Below are positions 53,973 to 61,399 of a stretch of DNA of 64,000 bases, piece by piece. Source of the DNA: Cytophagales bacterium (GTDB lineage Bacteria; Bacteroidota; Bacteroidia; Cytophagales; Thermoflexibacteraceae). A model generated the notes under the pieces. That model made no database searches, was not told the origin of the DNA, and saw only the letters and a program-made list of their open reading frames with translations. The translations under genes and the position numbers were made by a program. The first letter of the stretch is position 1, and every line of letters begins with the position of its first letter. Location: contig JAAFKA010000012.1 of NCBI GenBank assembly GCA_013299115.1, positions 62,001 to 126,000 on the forward strand, in the 5' to 3' direction.

Positions 53973-55019
53973 TTAGCTAATATACTTTTGCGTAATAATC
54001 AAAACAGTAAAGAAAATAATGACTGCAATAGAGGAGAGGGCAATGATATATTGCGGATTTTTTGGCAAGGGGTTTCTTGCCTGAAACGACTCTATCACGC
54101 CGACTGCCACCGCAAAAGTTGCCTGTATGCCCAAGAAAATCAGGACATTAACAAGCAGGTGGAGTTGGGGCAGCATAAAAAAATTGGCAATTAAAGTACC
54201 ATAAATCACAAATTTGAGGGCAGAACTAATTTGTATCATGGCGAGGTCTATGCCACTATTGTCTAAAATCATAACCTCATGCACCATCGTCAATTCCAAG
54301 TGCGTAGTAGGGTCGTCCACAGGCATACGGCTGTTTTCGAGCAGAGCTATTTGCACGAGCAGGTAGGTGGCTAAAATACCCAAGACAATAGAAAAATAAT
54401 TGCCAAAATGAAGGTGTGCGTAAATATCTTGAAACGAAGTGTAACCTGTAAGCATAGCCAACGAGCCTGCCCAAATAAAATAAGAAGGTTCTGCCAATAA
54501 ACTATACAAGGCTTCTCTGTTTGCCCCCATTCCCTCAAACGGACTGCCTGTGTCCATAGCCGAAATAATCATAAAAAAACGACCCAAAGCCAAGATATAA
54601 GTAAAAAACACAAAATCACCTTTGAATTGAAACTTGTTATCAAAATCCAAATTGTCCCACGAATGTCCGAACCAATGCTGTATCTGATTGCTGTCGTAGG
54701 TAGCCAACATTCGAAATTGGTAAGCCGAATCTCCTAACCAATCCACCAAATTGTAGAAATAAGAAAGCAAATTGGGCTGCCCCGAAAAAGGCACTAACAG
54801 GAAGGCACAACAGACCGAAGCCAAATAAATGCTGGGTGCTATTTGAAAAATAATGGAGGTGGTGGTACTATACACGGAGCCTTTTTGGTAGAGTTTCCAC
54901 ATATCTTTCCAAGGCTGCAAGATACCTGCCCCTTTTCGCCCACTCAAATAGGCTTTGGTTTTTAAGATGATGCCCGGAAAAAAGAAGGCTGCAAATAAAG
55001 TGAGTAAGATGCCAAGCAT
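53973..55019 (-). CDS. Orphan hydrogenase-4/formate hydrogenlyase membrane subunit (HycD/HyfC, NuoH-like)
   Basis: This proton-channel-type membrane subunit of complex I-related enzymes has 348 residues. The signature text is strong: PGIILKTKAYLSGRKGAGILQPW near the N-terminus, DTGSPFEGMGANREALYSLLAEP, and LLENSRMPVDDPTTHLELTMVHEVM, including the buried acidic residues expected for a NuoH homologue. Between the second and third helices (about 83-133) there is an extra hydrophilic segment (DSNQIQHWFGHSWDNLDF) not usual for the family. No other complex subunits (antiporter-like, large or small hydrogenase subunits) are within the window, and both neighbours are unrelated. Confidence 0.9.
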   Translation of the reverse strand: MLGILLTLFAAFFFPGIILKTKAYLSGRKGAGILQPWKDMWKLYQKGSVYSTTTSIIFQIAPSIYLASVCCAFLLVPFSGQPNLLSYFYNLVDWLGDSAYQFRMLATYDSNQIQHWFGHSWDNLDFDNKFQFKGDFVFFTYILALGRFFMIISAMDTGSPFEGMGANREALYSLLAEPSYFIWAGSLAMLTGYTSFQDIYAHLHFGNYFSIVLGILATYLLVQIALLENSRMPVDDPTTHLELTMVHEVMILDNSGIDLAMIQISSALKFVIYGTLIANFFMLPQLHLLVNVLIFLGIQATFAVAVGVIESFQARNPLPKNPQYIIALSSIAVIIFFTVLIITQKYIS

Positions 55020-55035
55020 AGACGAAGTTTGTTGC

Positions 55036-55070
55036 AGCCCTTATAAAGTTTCTAAAACCGTATAAGGGCT
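55036..55070. promoter_or_regulatory. Hairpin upstream of the HycD-like gene
   Basis: The arms AGCCCTTATA and TATAAGGGCT (10 bases) lie 17 bases before the start of the HycD-like gene on its leader. They could be an operator or a leader hairpin. The rest of the 309-base gap 55020-55328 has no recognisable gene. Confidence 0.45.
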
Positions 55071-55328
55071 AAGATTGATTAACTCCCAAAAATAAACAAA
55101 AAACTTTTAGTTGTCGAGGGCTGGTGTAGAATTAAGAAAAAATTAATTTGAGTGCAAAAAACTTTGGAAATGGTAAAAGCACTTCTACGAGGCTTGAGAG
55201 TTAAGCGGTGTTTGTTCTTTTTACCAACAGTGCCCCAACTACATTGCCACAAGCAATAGCAGAAAATTCGTAACAGTTATTTTACTACCAAGAACAGTGG
55301 AAACTGCCGACCTAAATCACTTTGAATC

Positions 55329-56210
55329 TTATTTTTTGTTGTATAGCACAATGGCAAGACTTATCAAACCATAAGCTATTAATTGAGTAGTGGTGGCTGT
55401 TTCGTGAAAGTAAAAAAATGCCAATAGAAATCCTGTAATGGGGTTGAGATACATAAAAAGCCCAACTGTACCCGAAGGCAATTCTTTGAGGGCATATAAA
55501 TTGAGAAACAAAGGCACGACTGTAAAAACTACGCTGAGGATAGCCACCAAACCAAAAAAACGAAAGTCTAAGGCAAAGTCAGCAGCAGAGGTAGCCCCAA
55601 TTAATTGGCTTTGCTCATAAAAAGGTAAAAAACAGAGGGCAGCTATACTTAGTTGTATGGTAAGCAACAGCATTTTGTCATAGTTTTTCAAGACTCGTTG
55701 CGAAACCAAATACAAGGCATAAGTCAAACCGACAAACAGACTGAACAAGAAATTTCGCAAAGTACCTGTTGCCATCAAGCCGCAGGCTGACATACAAAGC
55801 CCGATAGCCAGCCATTGGTTGCGGTTTAGGCTTTCTTTGAGTAGCAAAAAGCCAAGCAAAGCCGTCAAAATAGGGCAAAGCACGTAGGCAAAAGCACCTG
55901 TTTGGGTATCTATAAAATTGACAACATAAATAAAAGACAGCCAATTAACCATCAGCAGTACTGCACCAATTAAGGTAAGCCCGACTACTTTTTGCTGTTC
56001 TGTTCGATTGGCTTGTTTAAATTGTTGGTAGCTGGCAAGCCAATTACTTTTGAGTAGCAAACTCCCTCCTACAATTAACAAAACGGCAGAGGCTATGATG
56101 CGAAAATAGAGTATTAAACCAATCGGATGACTATGTAATGCCCTAAAAATCAGGGGAATGAAGCCCCAAATTAAAAAAGCTGCAATGCAGGCAGCATGGT
56201 GTCGTTGCAT
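55329..56210 (-). CDS. EamA family (RarD-like) transporter
   Basis: This inner-membrane drug/metabolite superfamily exporter has ten predicted helices in two EamA repeats. The ATG at 56210 (MQRHHAACIAAFLIWGFIPL) gives 293 residues. I prefer it to a GTG at 56231 because TATTTTTG (56238-56231) could be the -7 promoter box. Typical pieces are FLIWGFIPLIFRAL, GAFAYVLCPILTALLGFLLLKE and LPSGTVGLFMYLNPITGFLLAF. The substrate is unknown; RarD names only a phenotype in E. coli. Confidence 0.9.
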   Translation of the reverse strand: MQRHHAACIAAFLIWGFIPLIFRALHSHPIGLILYFRIIASAVLLIVGGSLLLKSNWLASYQQFKQANRTEQQKVVGLTLIGAVLLMVNWLSFIYVVNFIDTQTGAFAYVLCPILTALLGFLLLKESLNRNQWLAIGLCMSACGLMATGTLRNFLFSLFVGLTYALYLVSQRVLKNYDKMLLLTIQLSIAALCFLPFYEQSQLIGATSAADFALDFRFFGLVAILSVVFTVVPLFLNLYALKELPSGTVGLFMYLNPITGFLLAFFYFHETATTTQLIAYGLISLAIVLYNKK

Positions 56211-56304
56211 GAAAGTAGGAATTTTTGGCACAAAAATAATTATTTTTTGCCATTTCCTTGCTATTTCCTTTTATTTCTTACCTTTAAAAACAAACCCACA
56301 AAAC

Positions 56305-56322
56305 CACACGCTAAAGCGTATG
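56305..56322. repeat. Single inverted copy of the CACACGCTAAAGCGTATG palindrome
   Basis: This is the reverse complement of the unit repeated at 26566-26665. The surrounding gap 56211-56453 also holds a CCTGCCAAAGTTTCACTAAA repeat near 56412, related to 2903-3004. Otherwise it has no features. Confidence 0.75.
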
Positions 56323-56453
56323 TTACATTCATATTACACAACTTCCATTAGTTAGAGAGTTAGAAAGGAAATTGGCAACTGAACAAGGAAGCCTTTACCA
56401 AACAAATTAAGCCTAAGCCCTGCCAAAGTTTCACTAAATTAGATTTCTCTTTT

Positions 56454-58847
56454 TTAAAACGTCAGCCTATAAAACGGAATAGGCAAAAAACCTTGTTGGT
56501 AAGTCGTGGTTAATTGCCCTGTACGCGGATTGAAACTTTGAGCAAAAATATTTTGGTGGTTGGTAATATTTTGCAAGTCAATAGCAATTTCATGCGTAAC
56601 TCTTTTACGGTTGGTTTTATACGAAATTTTAAAGTCGGTGCGGAAGTAACCCTGTTGCTGTTGAGTATAAACGTCTTTTTCGCTGTAAATGACTGTGCCT
56701 TCTTGCTTAGATTTCTCTACATCTACCAACAAAATATACCTTCCACCTGCCACTGCGGTTTTGAAATTGAAGGTTAAAATTCCATTTTTGCCTACTTTAA
56801 ACTCCTTTCCTGCCAAGACATTCAAGACATATCGGGTGTTGAAAGGCGAATTTCTTTCTATGCCATCGCTGCCTTTGTATTTGGAATCAAACAAAGAGGC
56901 GGTGATGAGAAAGTAGTAGCTATTGGCAAAATATTTTTCTAAGGTTAGCTCCACGCCCATGTTTCTGCCTGTGCCACTATTTACCAAATTTTTGCGATTT
57001 ATGGGACCAAAACTTGTCCCGTCTGTAACAATGGAATAGTAGCTGCTAAAATTCTCAACAGGAATATCAAATAAATGTTGATAATAACTTTCTATTTTAA
57101 GACGTAAGTTTTCAGTCAAATTTCTATCAAAACCTACAATAAAATGGTGGCTGCGGTTGAAACCTAAACTGCGGTTGGGGAAAGTCAAATTGCCTTGGGC
57201 ATCATAACTACCATATTGTGAAACCAAAATAGGTTGTACGTTGCTGTGTAAGCCATAAGCAATATTTAGGCTACTTTTGGGGTTGAGTTGGTAGCTAAAA
57301 CCTACACGTGGCTCTATGGTGCTTTGCTTATTGAGTTCATAATAAAAAGCATTTAGTCCTGCGTTTAACGACAATTTTTGCGTAAAACGGTGTTTCCATT
57401 GCAAATAACCTTGTGCCAGCATGGTTTCACTCTTGGTATTGCGGTAAGTTATTATTTTGGGATACAATCTTTGGCTTTGCAAATCAAATTGGTTGAAGTC
57501 CACAATCACACCCGTAGAGATTTTATTTTTGGCGTTAAACTTGTGGTGCAAGGCAAAATTGATTGACATTTTCTGCTCTGTAAAGTCGTTGCGGAAGTTG
57601 CGAATTTCTTTATCAACTTCCAAATTATTGCCTATACGAGTTTTGTAGAAAATTGTATCACCCTGAAAAGTGTTTGTATTGCGCGAAGTTGATAAGGTAA
57701 GTTTTCCGTAAGTTTTGTCTGTAAATCGGTGTTCGTAAGAGAGGGCAGCCATACCTGCCATATAGGCAACTCTGGTGTTGGTGTTTTCTTCTCCGTAAGC
57801 CCCACCCGAAGTGCTTACATCTTTGCCCAACAAGTCTATGTTGCTTGTGCCACCAATAGTCCAAAAAGTGAGGTTGCCTTTTTTGCCAACAGGAATGTCG
57901 GTTTTGAAAGTGAGGTCTTGATAATAAGGTGTACCTGCAATTTTGAAACCCAAAGCCGACATTAAACCAAAAACCGAATATCGGTAATTGATGAGGTAAG
58001 AGGCTTTTGATTTTTTGGAATAAGGACCTTCTGCACCCAACTCTACGCCATTGAAAGCAAATTGTGCCAAAAATTCACGTTTTTCGTCATTTCCTTTGCG
58101 GAGTTTGAGGTCAAAAACAGAACCCAACGCATTGGCATATTCGGCAGGAAAAGCCCCTGTGAGGAAGTCTGATTTTGCCAACAAATTGGCGTTGAGCATA
58201 GATACGGGACCTCCCGAAGTTCCCAAAGCCCCGAAATGGTTAGGATTGGGAATGTTTACGCCGTCTAACCGCCAAAGCAAAGTGGAGGGAGAATTGCCTC
58301 GCACTACTATATCATTTCGGCTGTCATTTGCCCCGCTTACCCCCGCAAAATTAGCTGCCATTCGGCTGGGGTCGCCAAGACTGCCCGCATATTTCAGGGT
58401 TTCGGTAGGGTTAAAAGGTCTGGCACTTAGCGTAGCCATTTCGTTATTGGTGATTTTGGTGTCCTCTTGGCGTGAATAAGTTACTGTAACTTCGCCCAAA
58501 CTGTTCAGGCTTTCGGTCATTGCCACGTCTAAAACCACTTCTTTGCCTGTATTTACGATAATGTCCTTCGCAAAAAAGTCTTCGTAGCCCACCAAAGTTG
58601 CTTTGATAGATACCCTGCCCACAGGCACACCCGATAGTTTAAACCTTCCGTTTTCGTCTGTAACAGTGCCAATTAGTGGATTGCTGCCCACCACGACTAC
58701 CGTTGCCCCTATCAGCGGAGATTTGGAGGCTGCATCAGTAATTGTGCCTCGCAAGGTTTGAGAGTTTTGTGCATAAACTCCTATTAATGAAGTAGTTAGC
58801 AATAAAATAGTTGCTAAAAAAATGTTAAAAAACAATTTGTTTTTCAT
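56454..58847 (-). CDS. TonB-dependent receptor with carboxypeptidase-like regulatory domain
   Basis: This 797-residue outer-membrane receptor has a signal peptide (to VYAQ), a CarboxypepD_reg-like domain (about 30-110, LRGTITDAASKSPLIGATV), a plug (about 130-240) with VVRGNSPSTLLWRLDGV, and a barrel ending in PIPFYRLTF with terminal Phe. It is much shorter than the receptor at 4657 and belongs to a different subgroup. TAATTTTG (58890-58883) may be the -7 promoter element. No SusD-like partner is adjacent, so the ligand cannot be guessed; siderophore, peptide or cobalamin uptake are all possible. Confidence 0.92.
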   Translation of the reverse strand: MKNKLFFNIFLATILLLTTSLIGVYAQNSQTLRGTITDAASKSPLIGATVVVVGSNPLIGTVTDENGRFKLSGVPVGRVSIKATLVGYEDFFAKDIIVNTGKEVVLDVAMTESLNSLGEVTVTYSRQEDTKITNNEMATLSARPFNPTETLKYAGSLGDPSRMAANFAGVSGANDSRNDIVVRGNSPSTLLWRLDGVNIPNPNHFGALGTSGGPVSMLNANLLAKSDFLTGAFPAEYANALGSVFDLKLRKGNDEKREFLAQFAFNGVELGAEGPYSKKSKASYLINYRYSVFGLMSALGFKIAGTPYYQDLTFKTDIPVGKKGNLTFWTIGGTSNIDLLGKDVSTSGGAYGEENTNTRVAYMAGMAALSYEHRFTDKTYGKLTLSTSRNTNTFQGDTIFYKTRIGNNLEVDKEIRNFRNDFTEQKMSINFALHHKFNAKNKISTGVIVDFNQFDLQSQRLYPKIITYRNTKSETMLAQGYLQWKHRFTQKLSLNAGLNAFYYELNKQSTIEPRVGFSYQLNPKSSLNIAYGLHSNVQPILVSQYGSYDAQGNLTFPNRSLGFNRSHHFIVGFDRNLTENLRLKIESYYQHLFDIPVENFSSYYSIVTDGTSFGPINRKNLVNSGTGRNMGVELTLEKYFANSYYFLITASLFDSKYKGSDGIERNSPFNTRYVLNVLAGKEFKVGKNGILTFNFKTAVAGGRYILLVDVEKSKQEGTVIYSEKDVYTQQQQGYFRTDFKISYKTNRKRVTHEIAIDLQNITNHQNIFAQSFNPRTGQLTTTYQQGFLPIPFYRLTF

Positions 58848-58923
58848 GTTGCGTTGAAGAAATTTAAGTTAAAATGACAACGCAAAATTAGGCAATATGA
58901 AGTTTTTAAACGATAACAAATGT

Positions 58924-59094
58924 TTATATTTTTTCTAAAATATCCCAAAATTCTATTTCTACTTTTTGAGTAGCTTGCAAACTTATCTGCAAGTTGGCAA
59001 TCAAATCCTGTTTTGTTTCAGAAGGCAAACCCAGAACAAAATTAATAATTTGTTCGTAATTAAAATGTAATAAGTTAGAGGTTGTTAAGTCCAT
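58924..59094 (-). CDS. Small acidic protein of unknown function
   Basis: It has 56 residues from the ATG at 59094 (MDLTTSNLLHFNYEQII), and the frame also opens at a TTG at 59118. The text IINFVLGLPSETKQDLIANLQISL looks like a helical, antitoxin- or chaperone-type small protein and resembles the N-terminal part of the DUF2281-type antitoxin at 61059 in general style only. There is no Cys and no obvious core peptide, so it is not a convincing lanthipeptide precursor. It follows a 40-codon frame and the HlyD-like gene on the same strand. Confidence 0.55.
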   Translation of the reverse strand: MDLTTSNLLHFNYEQIINFVLGLPSETKQDLIANLQISLQATQKVEIEFWDILEKI

Positions 59095-59099
59095 AAAAT

Positions 59100-59222
59100 T
59101 TAAACATTTAAGTGCCAAAAAACTGAAATTATGACCCCAACTATTGCCAAAGGCAGGTAAGACAATTTAATGACATCTGTTGCTAAATCGTCAAGCGTAG
59201 CCTCCCAAGAAGGCAGGGGCAA
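59100..59222 (-). CDS. Possible small membrane protein frame after HlyD
   Basis: This 40-residue frame runs from a TTG at 59222 and is in the same reading frame as the hlyD-like gene just beyond its stop. The first residues look random, but WEATLDDLATDVIKLSYLP and the hydrophobic AIVGVIISVFWHLNV read like a small single-pass protein. It ends five bases before the next ATG (59094). A true small gene, a decayed HlyD extension or chance are all possible. Confidence 0.3.
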   Translation of the reverse strand: MPLPSWEATLDDLATDVIKLSYLPLAIVGVIISVFWHLNV

Positions 59223-59255
59223 GGCAGAGTGGTAGGAGTGCGTAGGACAAGGTAG

Positions 59256-60638
59256 CTAATAACTTTTTGCCCACAGGGTTCTATATTGGTAAAACAACCT
59301 TTCCAATAATCGCAATTCCTCTGTAATAATTTCGGCTGTACCCTGCATTTGAGGTTTAAATTCCAAAGTTTTGTGGTAGTTGGTAGTCAAACCATTGGTA
59401 AGTTGCAAGGTAACAGCCAATTTGTCGGCTTTGGGCAAGGGTGAAATAGCTGTTACTTTTGCTCGCAAAATTCCAAATCTTTCGTAAGGGTAAGCTGCCA
59501 ATTTGATAAGCACTTGTTGCCCTGTTTGTACTTTGGCTGCATATTGGCTACCCAATTCTAAACGGCATAAAATGCCTTTTCCTTCTTGTTTACTTTCTTG
59601 CTGTTTATTCTCAAAAGGCAAAATAGCAAGCACTTCTTCGCCTGTTTTTACTTCTTGATTAATGTTCCAAAATTGATTGAAACTTACACGACCAGCAATA
59701 GGTGAAATGAGCAAATATTTTTGTTCCCACGCCAATAATTGACTTTGTAATTCAGCCTTTGTGCGTTGAATTTGCTGTTCATATTGCGTAGTCTGTTCTT
59801 GTTCTTTGAGTTGCAAATCTATAATCTGTTGTTGTAATTCGGCTATTCGCAGTGCCGAATTGATTTGTGCAGCTTGTGCCTGTACCACTATATTTTTGCG
59901 TTGAATTAAATTACTTTTTGCTTGTTCCATTTCTCGCAAAGCCACTGCCCCTTGTTTTTTCAATAAACTATCTGCTTCAAACTGTCGTTTATAAAGTTGC
60001 AAATCCTCTTTTTGTAGCCCTGCTTGTTCTCCTTGATTACGGGCTAATTGTTTTTGAAATACAATTTGTTGTTGCAAAGACTTGATTTTCAAGGCATTGT
60101 AATTCAACTCTTTAAAAATTTCATAATCTTTCAATGCTTTGCAATAATTTTCGTAAGGTGTTTGGAGTTCACCAAGCAACAGCCCCACCCCAGCCCTCCC
60201 CAAAGGGGAGGGAGTTTTTGACGTTATTTTGTCAAATCGGAGTGCCGAATCAGCCCCCTTTGGGGGTTGGGGGGCTATTTGGGAGATTTGTCTTATTTCT
60301 TTTACTTGTTCATAATCTGCTGTATTTTCTAAAACTGCCACCACTTGCCCAGCTTTTAGGCTGTCGTTTGGTTTGACAAAGAGGTGTTGAATTTTGCCAC
60401 TGCTGCGGGCAACTAAACTTACAGGAGGAAAATAGGTGGTAAACGTAACTTGGCTACTCACCACTTCGGGGTAAGGGACAAACCAACTGCCTATAAAAAA
60501 AAGCAATAAAACACAAAATATTACACCAATACCAGACCGCAAAAGCCAAGCAGGAGGTTTGCCCAGCAAATCGTGGACTTCTTCGGAATGAGGAAAATTA
60601 TGTAATGTGGACTGCGTATTTTCAGGAGTTTGTGGCAT
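59256..60638 (-). CDS. HlyD family secretion adaptor
   Basis: This periplasmic adaptor for a peptide-exporting ABC transporter has 460 residues. An N-terminal cytoplasmic tail and one membrane helix (about 34-54, GVIFCVLLLFFIGSWF) are followed by a biotinyl-lipoyl-like half (SGKIQHLFVKPNDSLKAGQVVAVLE). A long coiled coil (about 165-290) follows, then the second lipoyl half (LLISPIAGRVSFNQFW) and a beta-barrel domain. Codons for about 32 residues between the lipoyl half and the coiled coil (PQPPKGAD..TPSPLGRAGVG) derive from an inserted repeat at 60181-60276. It sits in a same-strand series with VapBC and the LanB dehydratase, suggesting export of a modified peptide. Confidence 0.87.
   Translation of the reverse strand: MPQTPENTQSTLHNFPHSEEVHDLLGKPPAWLLRSGIGVIFCVLLLFFIGSWFVPYPEVVSSQVTFTTYFPPVSLVARSSGKIQHLFVKPNDSLKAGQVVAVLENTADYEQVKEIRQISQIAPQPPKGADSALRFDKITSKTPSPLGRAGVGLLLGELQTPYENYCKALKDYEIFKELNYNALKIKSLQQQIVFQKQLARNQGEQAGLQKEDLQLYKRQFEADSLLKKQGAVALREMEQAKSNLIQRKNIVVQAQAAQINSALRIAELQQQIIDLQLKEQEQTTQYEQQIQRTKAELQSQLLAWEQKYLLISPIAGRVSFNQFWNINQEVKTGEEVLAILPFENKQQESKQEGKGILCRLELGSQYAAKVQTGQQVLIKLAAYPYERFGILRAKVTAISPLPKADKLAVTLQLTNGLTTNYHKTLEFKPQMQGTAEIITEELRLLERLFYQYRTLWAKSY
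60181..60276. repeat. In-frame AGCCCC..GGGGCT repeat inside the hlyD-like gene
   Basis: The 96-base unit (32 codons) has ends AGCCCCACCCCAGCCC and GGGGGTTGGGGGGCT. It contains two palindromes: CCCTCCCCAAAGGGGAGGG and AGCCCCCTTTGGGGG. The family relates to the free copy at 8056-8125. Its length keeps the reading frame, and the encoded Pro/Gly-rich text is unlike HlyD proteins. Confidence 0.85.
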
Positions 60639-60660
60639 TTTTTTGTTAGTTACGAAAAGT

Positions 60661-61047
60661 TTACCACACCCTAATCATTGGGTATTTATCAAAAATCTCA
60701 TCTGCCCCAATAAGCATATAATTGTCGGTTATTGCTTGTGCAATCAGCATACGGTCAAAAGGGTCTTTATGATGCGGTGCTAAGGTTAAATAGGTTTGGG
60801 TATGGGCAAAAGTTATAGGCAAAATTGGTACTTTAGCATCATACAAAATAGTTTGTAATTCTCCAAAAGGAATTTCCAGATTGAGTTTTCCTATATTCAA
60901 CTTGATAGAAATTTCCCAAATACTAACGATGCTAACAGTTATTTTACTGTTAGTGTTCTCTATCAAATTTTTGACAGCCACAGGCAGTAGCACATTATCT
61001 GTTATGTGCCAAAGTAAGGTATGTGTGTCTATTAAATATTGTTGCAT
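60661..61047 (-). CDS. vapC: PIN-domain toxin VapC
   Basis: This probable RNase toxin has 128 residues, a normal length. The acidic PIN residues are present: D7 in YLIDTHTLLW, E45 in SIWEISIK, D95/D98 in HHKDPFDRM and D116 in LIGADEIFD. It lies 11 bases downstream of its antitoxin gene and 22 bases before the hlyD-like gene. TA modules stabilise nearby DNA or respond to stress and phage; the role here is unknown. Confidence 0.9.
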   Translation of the reverse strand: MQQYLIDTHTLLWHITDNVLLPVAVKNLIENTNSKITVSIVSIWEISIKLNIGKLNLEIPFGELQTILYDAKVPILPITFAHTQTYLTLAPHHKDPFDRMLIAQAITDNYMLIGADEIFDKYPMIRVW

Positions 61048-61058
61048 GGCTGTAATGA

Positions 61059-61298
61059 TTACATATAATCTGCAAATTCCTCTGTCAATGGTGCATCAAA
61101 ATCATCTGCCATCCATATTTTGCCCTTCAAAACACCAAATAAACCTCGTCTATCCGTAGGTGTATTAGATGTAGTGATGACGATATTTTCCTGCTTTTGA
61201 TACTGTTGTACCACAAAATTGATGTATAGCAAAACAGCTTGTTTTAATTCCTCTGGCAGCAAGGCTGTTTGCTGCAAAATTAGTTCTTCTGTTAGCAT
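61059..61298 (-). CDS. DUF2281-type antitoxin of the VapC toxin
   Basis: It has 79 residues from the ATG at 61298 (MLTEELILQQTALLPEEL); the TTG nine codons earlier is unlikely. The N-terminal helical part (LPEELKQAVLLYINFV) is followed by the family's C-terminal toxin-binding pattern (FGVLKGKIWMADDFDAPLTEEF). The promoter at 61339 lies close upstream, as expected for an autoregulated antitoxin-first operon. Confidence 0.88.
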   Translation of the reverse strand: MLTEELILQQTALLPEELKQAVLLYINFVVQQYQKQENIVITTSNTPTDRRGLFGVLKGKIWMADDFDAPLTEEFADYM

Positions 61299-61338
61299 AG
61301 TCGTAATAATTTGGCTGTAAGACAAAAGTTATTATGGG

Positions 61339-61346
61339 CAAAGATA
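61339..61346 (-). promoter_or_regulatory. -7 promoter element (TATCTTTG) of the VapBC operon
   Basis: On the minus strand TATCTTTG matches TAnnTTTG and lies 41 bases before the antitoxin ATG. Only a T-rich -33 region is present. It separates the TA module transcriptionally from the LanB gene that ends at 61400. Confidence 0.5.
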
Positions 61347-61399
61347 AGCAAAATATTGTTTTTATAGTAGTAAAAGAGGAGTTTTTAGCAAAATTTATC

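Noticed and set aside
58924-59094. Lanthipeptide precursor next to the LanB locus
   Set aside because: It has no Cys and no Ser/Thr-rich C-terminal core, and the sequence reads as a helical acidic protein.
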